DNA of 41,060 bases from the NCBI RefSeq assembly GCF_008801575.1, contig NZ_VZPL01000042.1, positions 1 to 41,060 on the forward strand, in the 5' to 3' direction. Both the position numbers and the translations under genes were made by a program. The number at the start of each line of letters is the position of its first letter. Positions within the stretch are counted from its first letter, which is position 1. The notes beneath the pieces are model-generated. The model saw nothing but the letters and a program-made list of their open reading frames with translations, had not been told where the DNA came from and did not search any database. Origin of the DNA: Xanthomonas cissicola (GTDB taxonomy: Bacteria; Pseudomonadota; Gammaproteobacteria; Xanthomonadales; Xanthomonadaceae). Of the stretch, positions 30,404 to 36,926 are shown piece by piece.

Positions 30404-30431
30404 ATGTGGGGGTGGTGCGCAGGTGTTCAAG
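30404..30431 (-). promoter_or_regulatory. Sigma32-like heat-shock promoter for dnaK
   Basis: Minus strand: CTTGAA (30431-30426), 14-base spacer, CCCCACAT (30411-30404). This closely follows the heat-shock consensus CTTGAAA...CCCCATNT. Confidence 0.7.
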
Positions 30432-30489
30432 CCACCGGCGCACATCTGTGTTTCATGCCTGCGCCTGGCAGTTCAGCCGGCGCTGCGGT

Positions 30490-31008
30490 TCAGTCGTGCT
30501 TGGCCACGACCACCAGGGCCGGGCGCAGCAGGCGGTCGTTGAGCAGGTAGCCCTTCTGGAACACCTGCACCACATGGCCCGGCGCGACGCCCTCGGCCTC
30601 GCCCTGGCTGATCGCCTGGTGCTGGTCCGGGTTGAACGGCTGGCCGACCGGATCGAGCAGGGTCAGGCCGTTGTCCGCGGCCACCTTGAGCAATTGCTTG
30701 TAGGTCATGTCCAGGCCATCGCGCAGCGGGCTGGGCTCGGTACCGGCGGCGGTGAGTCCCGCGTCCAGGCTATCGAACACCGGCAGCAGCTCGCCGAGCA
30801 GCTTCTCGTTGGCGAACTTGCGCGCGTTTTCCACGTCGCGGGCGATGCGCTTGCGCTGGTTTTCCAGGTCGGCGCGCTCGCGCAGGGCGTCGGCCTTGAC
30901 CAGGGCGATCTCGCTGCGCAGCGATTCGATCTCGGCCTTGAGCGGATCGGTCTCGGGTGGATTCTGGGACAGGTCTTCGGAGTCGAATTCGGGGTGGTCT
31001 TGGTTCAT
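30490..31008 (-). CDS. grpE: Nucleotide exchange factor GrpE
   Basis: GrpE releases ADP from DnaK. The 172-residue protein has an acidic, disordered start ([15 protein letters not shown]), a long dimer coiled coil ([23 protein letters not shown] and on), the [17 protein letters not shown] segment and the C-terminal beta domain with [20 protein letters not shown]. The ATG at 31008 has GGGAAC upstream. The in-frame ATG at 31083 falls at the sigma32-like promoter and is unlikely. The gene follows hrcA after 100 bp. Confidence 0.95.
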   Translation of the reverse strand: MNQDHPEFDSEDLSQNPPETDPLKAEIESLRSEIALVKADALRERADLENQRKRIARDVENARKFANEKLLGELLPVFDSLDAGLTAAGTEPSPLRDGLDMTYKQLLKVAADNGLTLLDPVGQPFNPDQHQAISQGEAEGVAPGHVVQVFQKGYLLNDRLLRPALVVVAKHD

Positions 31009-31054
31009 GTGCAGTTCCCGGGCAAGCGGAACGCCCGCCCCAACGTCACCCCGT

Positions 31055-31080
31055 ATATGGGCGCCTGCGCGCGTTTCAAG
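31055..31080 (-). promoter_or_regulatory. Sigma32-like heat-shock promoter for grpE
   Basis: Minus strand: CTTGAAA (31080-31074), 11-base spacer, GCCCATAT (31062-31055). It sits in the hrcA-grpE gap, 46 bases before the grpE start. Confidence 0.65.
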
Positions 31081-31108
31081 CAAACACGATCGCGCCGATC
31101 GATGCCGG

Positions 31109-32161
31109 TTATCGCGTGCCGGGCGACTGCATGGCCGCGCCCAGCACGTCGGCGGCGGTCTGCACCAGCGGAATCAGCCGGTCGTAGGCCATGCGTTTGG
31201 GCCCGATCACCCCCAGCACGCCCAGCACCTGGCCATTGGCGGCGTAAGGTGCAGTGACCAGCGAGACGTCTTCCAGCGACACCATGCCGGTTTCCTCGCC
31301 GATGAAGATGCGCAGGCCCGGCGCCTGGATGGTGCGTTCGAGCAGCTGCAAAATCTCGCGCTTGCTGGCGAAGGCCTCGAACAGTTCGCGCAGGCGATCC
31401 AGGTCCGACAGGTCCTGCACGCCCATCAGCCGGGTCTGCCCGGCCATCACCATGTCGTCGGCATCGGCCGGCACCAGCGCCTCGCTGGCCAGCTCCACGC
31501 TGTGCGCCAGCAGTTGTTCCATCTCGCTCTTGGCCATGCGCAGCTCGCGCAGCAGGCAGGCGCGGATGTCGGCCAGCGCGCGCCCGGCGAACTGCGCATT
31601 GAGGTAGTTGGCCACCCGTTCCAGCTCGGCCGGCTCGTAGGCGCGCCGCGGCTCGATCACCCGGTTCTGCACCTCGTTGTCGGCAAACACCAGGATCGCC
31701 AGCACGCGGCGCGCATCCAGCGCCACGAAATCGATATGCCGAAACGCGAACTGCTCCCGGCGCGGCGCGCTGACCACGCCGACGAAGTGGCTCATCGCCG
31801 ACAGCATCTGCGAGGCGCTGCCCAGCAACGATTGCGTGCCGTTGCCGCTGGCCAGCTCCGCGCGCAGGCGGCGTACTTCCTCTTCGCCGGGCGGCTGCAT
31901 CTGCACCAGGCTGTCGACGAACACCCGGTAGCCATGCGCGGTCGGCACGCGTCCGGCCGAGGTATGCGGAGAGCTGAGCAGGCCCACGTCTTCCAGGTCG
32001 GCCAGGATATTGCGGATGGTGGCCGGACTGACGTCCAGCCCCGCATGCTGGGCCAGCGTCTTGGAGCCCACCGGCTCGCCGTCGCGGATGTAGCGCGCAA
32101 TCAGTGTGCGCAGCAACTGACGGGCGCGGGGGTCGAGCATTGGGGACTGGGACGCGCGCAT
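31109..32161 (-). CDS. hrcA: Heat-shock repressor HrcA
   Basis: HrcA represses heat-shock genes by binding CIRCE operators and depends on GroEL for folding. The 350-residue protein has an N-terminal winged helix ([37 protein letters not shown]) and the GAF-like and dimerisation parts typical of the family ([36 protein letters not shown]). The start [12 protein letters not shown] at 32161 is that of Xanthomonas HrcA. I find no CIRCE element in the window, so its direct targets (groESL is usual) are probably elsewhere, while this cluster appears sigma32-driven. Confidence 0.95.
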   Translation of the reverse strand: MRASQSPMLDPRARQLLRTLIARYIRDGEPVGSKTLAQHAGLDVSPATIRNILADLEDVGLLSSPHTSAGRVPTAHGYRVFVDSLVQMQPPGEEEVRRLRAELASGNGTQSLLGSASQMLSAMSHFVGVVSAPRREQFAFRHIDFVALDARRVLAILVFADNEVQNRVIEPRRAYEPAELERVANYLNAQFAGRALADIRACLLRELRMAKSEMEQLLAHSVELASEALVPADADDMVMAGQTRLMGVQDLSDLDRLRELFEAFASKREILQLLERTIQAPGLRIFIGEETGMVSLEDVSLVTAPYAANGQVLGVLGVIGPKRMAYDRLIPLVQTAADVLGAAMQSPGTR

Positions 32162-32185
32162 GGGATCATCCGGTGAGACAGCGCA

Positions 32186-32214
32186 TAGATAATGTCTGGC
32201 CCCGGGGATGGCAA
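32186..32214 (-). promoter_or_regulatory. Candidate promoter for hrcA
   Basis: Minus strand: TTGCCA (32214-32209), 17-base spacer, TATCTA (32191-32186). It is a fair vegetative match; the neighbouring CTTGCC could alternatively be a weak sigma32 -35. Confidence 0.4.
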
Positions 32215-32277
32215 GCATCCGATTCCCCGTTTGCCCCTGCCACCCTAAGCTTCCCCAAAGCGTTCACACTCGACCTC

Positions 32278-33942
32278 ATGCTCAGACACCTCTCGATCAA
32301 GGATTTCGCCGTTGTCCGTGCCACCGAACTGGAATTCGGGCCGGGAATGACCGTGGTCTCGGGCGAAACCGGCGCCGGCAAGTCGCTGATGGTGGACGCG
32401 CTGGGCTTTCTGTCCGGCCTGCGCGCCGACAGCGGCGTGGTCCGTCATGGCGCCGAGCGCGCCGAACTGTCGGCCGAATTCCAGCTGCCAGCCGAGCATC
32501 CCGGCCTGGGCTGGCTGGCCGACAACGAACTCGACGACGAGGCGCAATGCCAGCTGCGCCGGATCATCCGCGCCGACGGCGGCTCGCGCGCGTGGATCAA
32601 CGGCCGTCCGGTCACCTCCTCGCAACTGGCGGAACTGGCCTCGAAGCTGGTCGAAATCCACGGCCAGCACGAGCACCAGGCGCTGATGACCCGGCACAGC
32701 CAGCTCGCACTGCTCGATGCCTACGCCCGCAACAGCGCACAGCGCGAGCAGGTGCGCCAGGCCAGCCAACGCTGGCAGGCGCTACTGGACGAGCGCGACG
32801 CCCTCTCCGCGCAGGGCGATGTCTCCGACCGGATCGGCTTTCTGGAACACCAACTGGCCGAACTGGAACGCGAGGACCTTGACCCGGCCGCGATTGCCGC
32901 ACTGGACGTCAATCACCGCCGCCAGGCCCATGCCACCGCGTTGATCGGCGCCTGCGACAGCGTCGCCCAGCAGCTCAACGGCGACGACGGCGCCAGCGCC
33001 CTGGGCCTGTTGCAGGACAGCCGCCACGATTTATCTCGCGTGGCCGAGCACGAACCGCGGCTGGGCGAGGTGGACGCGCTGCTGGACAGCGCCGTCATCC
33101 AGATCGAGGAAGCGCTGGCCCTGCTCGACCGCGTGCGCGACGACCTGGAGGCCGACCCGGCCCAGTTCGAGGCCATGGAGCGCCGCCTCGGCCGTCTGCA
33201 CGATCTGGCGCGCAAACACCGCGTCACACCGGACGAGCTGGCCGCGCATCGCGACCATCTGAGCGCCGAAGTCGAGAGCCTGCGCGGCGCCGACGAGCGC
33301 CTGCAGCAGCTCGACAAGCACATCGAAACCGCCACCGGCGCCTGGCGCAACGCGGCCGGTGCGCTCAGCGACAGCCGCACCGCCGCTGCCGAGGCGTTGT
33401 CGGCCGCGACCACGGCGCTGATCGGCGAGTTGGGCATGGGTGGCGGGCAGTTCCTGATCCAGCTGCAGCCACACGAGAGCGCCCGGCCGGACCCCAATGG
33501 CGCCGAACGGGTGGAATTCCTGGTCGCCGCCAACGCCGGGCAGCCCCCGCGCGCCTTGCGCAAGGTTGCCTCCGGTGGCGAGCTGTCGCGCATTTCGCTG
33601 GCCATCGAAGTGGCAGCGCTGGGCCTGGACAGCGTGCCCACCATGGTGTTCGACGAAGTGGATTCGGGCATCGGCGGCGCGGTGGCCGACATCGTCGGGC
33701 AGAAGCTGCGCGCGTTGGGCGAAGAGCGCCAGGTGCTGTGCGTCACCCACCTGCCGCAGGTCGCCGCCAAGGGCCATGCGCATTACCGGGTCAGCAAGGC
33801 GCCGGTGGACGGCATGACCCAAAGCGCGGTCGAACTGCTCGGCCCGCAGGCCCGCCAGGAAGAATTGGCACGCATGCTGGGTGGTGTGGAAGTGAGCAAG
33901 GAAGCGCGCGCGGCCGCCCGCAAGCTGCTGCAGAGCGCCTGA
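32278..33942 (+). CDS. recN: DNA repair protein RecN
   Basis: RecN is an SMC-like ATPase acting in double-strand break repair. The 554-residue protein has the N-terminal Walker A GETGAGKS (about 32-39), a long central coiled coil, and the C-terminal VASGGELSRISLAIEV signature followed by Walker B VFDEVDSGIGG and VTHLPQVAAKGHAHYRV. The length equals E. coli RecN. The ATG at 32278 gives the standard MLRHLSIKDFAVV start; no ribosome site is visible. It is divergent from hrcA. No clear LexA box was seen in the shared 116-bp spacer. Confidence 0.96.
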   Translation: MLRHLSIKDFAVVRATELEFGPGMTVVSGETGAGKSLMVDALGFLSGLRADSGVVRHGAERAELSAEFQLPAEHPGLGWLADNELDDEAQCQLRRIIRADGGSRAWINGRPVTSSQLAELASKLVEIHGQHEHQALMTRHSQLALLDAYARNSAQREQVRQASQRWQALLDERDALSAQGDVSDRIGFLEHQLAELEREDLDPAAIAALDVNHRRQAHATALIGACDSVAQQLNGDDGASALGLLQDSRHDLSRVAEHEPRLGEVDALLDSAVIQIEEALALLDRVRDDLEADPAQFEAMERRLGRLHDLARKHRVTPDELAAHRDHLSAEVESLRGADERLQQLDKHIETATGAWRNAAGALSDSRTAAAEALSAATTALIGELGMGGGQFLIQLQPHESARPDPNGAERVEFLVAANAGQPPRALRKVASGGELSRISLAIEVAALGLDSVPTMVFDEVDSGIGGAVADIVGQKLRALGEERQVLCVTHLPQVAAKGHAHYRVSKAPVDGMTQSAVELLGPQARQEELARMLGGVEVSKEARAAARKLLQSA

Positions 33943-33995
33943 GCGGGCGAGTCGGCCGCGAATTCAGACTCCCCCGTTCCTCCGCCGTCTGACAA

Positions 33996-34234
33996 GGCTC
34001 CCTTCCCCCGCCTGCGGGGGAAGGTGCCCGAAGGGCGGATGGGGGCGACATCGCTGCGACGCGACCACGACAGGCGCATGCGATTGTCCCTCATCCGGCG
34101 CTGCGCGCCACCTTCTCCCGCCAGCGGGAGAAGCGCGGTCTGGCTGAGCGCGATCTGTCGGCTGCACTGCGAACGGTCGCCCGCCGGCTCCCTCCCCCCG
34201 CCCGCGGGGGAAGGTGCCGAAGGGCGGATGGGGG
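33996..34234. repeat. Three copies of a GC-rich palindromic intergenic repeat after recN
   Basis: Two direct copies (33996-34045 and 34186-34234) read GGCTCCCT, a CCCCCGC-GCGGGGG hairpin, AAGGTGCCGAAGGGCGGATGGGG with small differences. An inverted, diverged copy lies between them (34088-34133: CCCTCATCCGGCG, CACCTTCTCCCGC, GCGGGAGAAG). This 384-bp gap has no gene. The unit is a common dispersed element type in Xanthomonas. Confidence 0.75.
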
Positions 34235-34270
34235 AAGCAGTGCATCGAATGCACCAACCGCCCCACAACG

Positions 34271-34296
34271 GACAAGGCGGCCGAAGCCGCCTTGTC
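34271..34296. terminator. Two-way terminator between recN and fur
   Basis: GACAAGGCGGC (34271-34281) and GCCGCCTTGTC (34286-34296) form an 11-bp perfect stem. On the minus strand the loop is TTCG closed by C-G, an extra-stable tetraloop. There is no long T-run. Position between convergent genes supports a shared terminator. Confidence 0.55.
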
Positions 34297-34326
34297 ATTA
34301 CGCACTAGCGCTAGCTACGCCCCAGC

Positions 34327-34737
34327 TCAGCGCGCACGCTTCTTGCGCACGTACAGCACCAGCGAGTGCTCTTCCAGTTCATAGCCATGCTTGGCGGCGA
34401 TCTGGCGCTGCAACGCCTCGATTTCCTCGCTCTCGAACTCGATCACGTGACCGGTATCCACGTCCACCATATGGTCGTGGTGACCGCCGCGATCCAGCTC
34501 GTAGACGGCCTGCCCGCCTTCGAAATTGTGCTTCAGCACCAAGCCGGCCGCCTCGAACTGGGTCAGCACGCGGTAGACCGTGGCCAAGCCGATCTCGTCG
34601 CCGTGGTCGAGCAGTTGGCGATAGATGTCTTCTGCGCTGAGGTGATGCTGATTGCTCTTCTGTTCGAGCAGTTCCAGGATCCGCATGCGCGGATGGGTCA
34701 CCTTGAGCCCGACTTTGCGCAGGTCGTGGGTTTCCAT
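34327..34737 (-). CDS. fur: Ferric uptake regulator Fur
   Basis: Fur represses iron-uptake genes when bound to Fe2+. The 136-residue protein has the winged-helix DNA-binding part (LRKVGLKVTHPRMRILELL, LATVYRVLTQFEAAGLV) and the metal-binding dimer domain with HHDHMVDVDTGHVIEFE. It lacks the CxxC zinc motifs found in E. coli Fur. GGAGAA lies upstream of the ATG at 34737. An alternative ATG at 34752 would add a few residues. Its promoter region is shared with the divergent omlA gene, as known for Xanthomonas. Confidence 0.96.
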   Translation of the reverse strand: METHDLRKVGLKVTHPRMRILELLEQKSNQHHLSAEDIYRQLLDHGDEIGLATVYRVLTQFEAAGLVLKHNFEGGQAVYELDRGGHHDHMVDVDTGHVIEFESEEIEALQRQIAAKHGYELEEHSLVLYVRKKRAR

Positions 34738-34805
34738 ACGTTCTCCGTTCATTGGCGATTTAGCGCCAGCTGCCATCAAACGGGTCGCGGCGACCGGCGG
34801 AAGTG

Positions 34806-34811
34806 TATCAT
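34806..34811 (+). promoter_or_regulatory. Candidate -10 (TATCAT) for omlA/bamE
   Basis: TATCAT lies 31 bases before the omlA start in the 104-bp spacer with fur. No clear -35 is seen. The overlap of divergent fur and omlA promoters is described for Xanthomonas; here only the -10 is visible. Confidence 0.4.
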
Positions 34812-34841
34812 CGGCGTGATTTCCTCAGCACTTAATCCCCG

Positions 34842-35237
34842 ATGCGTAATCTCCTGCTGGTCGCCGCCGTTGCTCTTTCCACCGCTGGCTGCGGCATCAT
34901 CTACAAGCAGCCGATCTACCAGGGCAATCTGATCAAACAGAACGCCGTAGAGCAACTGCAGGTAGGCCAGAGCAAGCAGCAGGTCAGCGCGTTGCTGGGC
35001 ACGCCCTCGATCCCCGACCCGTTCCATGCCCAGCGCTGGGACTATACCTCCACGCAGCGCGTGGACCGTCTGGCGCGTACCGAGATCAAGAATTTCACTG
35101 TGTTCTTCGAGAACGAACAGGTCGTGCGCTGGGAAGGCGACTATTTCCCTTCGCAGGACGAGCAGCTGGCCAAAGCCGCGCCCAAGCAGTTCGGCCGCAA
35201 CCTGGCACGTGACAAGAAGAAGCAGCGCGGCCGTTGA
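34842..35237 (+). CDS. bamE: Outer-membrane lipoprotein OmlA/BamE
   Basis: BamE is a lipoprotein of the BAM complex that inserts outer-membrane proteins; in Xanthomonas the gene is called omlA. The 131-residue protein has a lipoprotein signal (LLLVAAVALSTAGC, cysteine 17) and the SmpA/OmlA domain (VEQLQVGQSKQQVSALLGTPSI, DPFHAQRWDYTSTQR). The C-terminal tail is basic (ARDKKKQRGR). It is divergent from fur and ends at a clear intrinsic terminator. Confidence 0.93.
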   Translation: MRNLLLVAAVALSTAGCGIIYKQPIYQGNLIKQNAVEQLQVGQSKQQVSALLGTPSIPDPFHAQRWDYTSTQRVDRLARTEIKNFTVFFENEQVVRWEGDYFPSQDEQLAKAAPKQFGRNLARDKKKQRGR

Positions 35238-35276
35238 TGCGGTGGCTCTGCGGTGTCGTGATCGCCTGACCGGACC

Positions 35277-35307
35277 AAAACGCATCCCCTTAAACGGATG
35301 CGTTTTT
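35277..35307. terminator. Strong bidirectional intrinsic terminator
   Basis: AAAACGCATCC (35277-35287) pairs with GGATGCGTTTT (35296-35306) around an 8-base loop, followed by further T. It ends omlA, and the AAAA flank makes it work for minus-strand transcripts from rnfH too. The following 35308-35510 holds no recognisable gene. Confidence 0.85.
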
Positions 35308-35510
35308 CGTTTTGCCGGATGCCAAAGAGCGCTTCAGTGATCCCGCAGCGCCGGGCCCAGGACCGGTCCGTCGCGCTTGTTGTTGTTGCAGCCTTAGGTC
35401 GAGGCGCGCTCGTTCGACCTCATCGAACACATCATGAAGTCTTCAAGACGACGGCCAAAAGCGCTTGGTTTGCGGCGAGACCGAGTACGTCGTCGCAGCG
35501 TTGGAAGTCG

Positions 35511-35786
35511 CTAGCTGTTGGGGCCGGCTTTCTTGCTTGGTCCGGCACGCCTGCGCCGCGCCTCCTTGGGATCCAGCAATAGCGGCCTGAGCAATTCGAC
35601 CCGGTCGCCGTCGCGCAACACCTGCTCCGGCCGCGCGACCAGCCCGTGCACCGCATGCGCGGCAGGGGCTTGCTGCAACGCCAAACCGGACGTGGCGACG
35701 GCTTCGGCCACCGTTGCGCCTTCAGGCAATTCCAGCTGTACCGAGCTGTAGCGATCCGGCCAGGCCAGCACCACTTCGATAAGCAT
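35511..35786 (-). CDS. rnfH: RnfH-family (UPF0125) ubiquitin-like protein
   Basis: The 91-residue protein has the compact beta-grasp pattern of RnfH: IEVVLAWPDRYSSVQLELPEGATVAEAV, then RDGDRVELLRPLLLDPKEARRRRA. RnfH and RatA are paired in many proteobacteria. The molecular function is not established. The ATG at 35786 gives the usual MLIEVVLAWP start. The gene is 13 bp downstream of ratA on the same strand, so the two form an operon. Confidence 0.85.
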   Translation of the reverse strand: MLIEVVLAWPDRYSSVQLELPEGATVAEAVATSGLALQQAPAAHAVHGLVARPEQVLRDGDRVELLRPLLLDPKEARRRRAGPSKKAGPNS

Positions 35787-35799
35787 GCCGCCGCGCAAC

Positions 35800-36231
35800 C
35801 TAGACGTCGCCGCGATCGGCGACGCGCACGAAATCGTTGACCATGCGGTCGGCCAAGCCCTGAAAGCCCAGCGCCAGCGCCGGGCCAAGCAGCCGCGAGC
35901 TGGTCTCCACCTCCAGGGTCAGACTCACCTTGCAGGCGCCCTCGCCCAGCGCCTGGAACTCCCACAAGCCTTCCAGGCGCTTGAACGGGCCGTCGCGCAG
36001 GTGCATGACGATGCGCTCCGGGCGCTCGAGGATGTTCTCGGTGGTGAACCAGGTGCGGAACGACCCCAGCCCCAAATCCAGGCGCGCCACAATGTGCGCC
36101 TGGTCCTGCTCAAGCACATTGGCAGCGTCGCACCAGCCGAAACGGCGCGGGTAGGCGGCGACATCATTGACCAGATCGAACATGCGGGTGGCGCTGTGTT
36201 CGACTAGGGCGCTGCGACGGATGGTAGGCAT
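35800..36231 (-). CDS. ratA: RatA-type START/COQ10-family protein
   Basis: The 143-residue protein has the fold order of the polyketide-cyclase/COQ10 family: SALVEHSATRMFDLVNDVAAYPRRFGWC at the start and LWEFQALGEGACKVSLTLEVE in the middle. E. coli RatA was described as an anti-association factor of ribosomal subunits, while eukaryotic relatives bind coenzyme Q; both roles are possible. It is divergent from smpB with a 60-bp gap, and adjacent to rnfH, the usual order in proteobacteria. Confidence 0.88.
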   Translation of the reverse strand: MPTIRRSALVEHSATRMFDLVNDVAAYPRRFGWCDAANVLEQDQAHIVARLDLGLGSFRTWFTTENILERPERIVMHLRDGPFKRLEGLWEFQALGEGACKVSLTLEVETSSRLLGPALALGFQGLADRMVNDFVRVADRGDV

Positions 36232-36291
36232 TCGCTAACTTGTGAAAGACGGAAGATCGTTTGACGACACCGAATCGGCGACAATGGGCGG

Positions 36292-36795
36292 ATGAGCAAG
36301 AAACAGAGCAAGGATAAAGCAAACGGCGCGAAGGCCACGAAAACCATCGCGTTGAACAAGCGTGCGCGCCACGAATACCACCTGGAAGAACGCTACGAAG
36401 CCGGCCTGGCACTGCAGGGCTGGGAGGTCAAGGCGATCCGCGCCGGCCGCGCCAACATCGTCGACGGCTATGCCTATGTGCGCTCCGGCGAGATCTACCT
36501 GATCGGCGCGCAGATCACGCCGCTGATCCAGGCCTCCACCCACACGGTGCCAGTGGAACGGCGCGACCGCAAACTGCTGCTGCACCGGGCCGAGATAGAC
36601 AAGGTGCTCACCCGCGTGGAGCGCGAAGGCTACACCCTGGTGCCTACCGCGCTGTACTGGAGCAGCAACAAGGTCAAGCTGGAAATCGCCCTGGCCAAGG
36701 GCAAACAGAATCACGACAAGCGCGACGCCGCCAAGGACCGCGATTGGCAGCGCGACAAGCAGCGCGTGATGCGGCGGCATAATCGCGATGCGTGA
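36292..36795 (+). CDS. smpB: SsrA-binding protein SmpB
   Basis: SmpB binds tmRNA and places it in the stalled ribosome. The 167-residue protein has the family core (NKRARHEYHLEERYEAGLALQG, then GWEVKAIRAGRANIVDGYAYV and GEIYLIGAQITPL) and a basic C-terminal tail (KGKQNHDKRDAAKDRDWQRDKQR) that enters the mRNA channel. GACAAT at 36280-36285 is a possible -10, which would start transcription at or near the ATG. The tmRNA gene lies 2.7 kb downstream. Confidence 0.95.
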   Translation: MSKKQSKDKANGAKATKTIALNKRARHEYHLEERYEAGLALQGWEVKAIRAGRANIVDGYAYVRSGEIYLIGAQITPLIQASTHTVPVERRDRKLLLHRAEIDKVLTRVEREGYTLVPTALYWSSNKVKLEIALAKGKQNHDKRDAAKDRDWQRDKQRVMRRHNRDA

Positions 36796-36798
36796 ATT

Positions 36799-36923
36799 GG
36801 GAATCGGGAATCGCAACGGCAAGATCCTTTCCCGCAGCGGCAGCGATATAGCCGGCTGAGCACGAGCTGAGGTCGTGGATGCTGGTCGCTTTTACGATTC
36901 CCGACTCCCCACTGCCGCTTCCC
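36799..36923. repeat. Facing 7-bp GGGAATC repeats between smpB and the protease gene
   Basis: GGGAATC twice (36799-36812) faces GATTCCC, GACTCCC, CACTGCC, GCTTCCC (36896-36923). It is the same architecture as between sucB-lpd and lpd-LOG. The gap sits between convergent genes. Confidence 0.75.
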
Positions 36924-36926
36924 GAA

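Noticed and set aside
32162..32277. A CIRCE operator upstream of hrcA.
   Set aside because: No TTAGCACTC-N9-GAGTGCTAA or close variant is present in the spacer.
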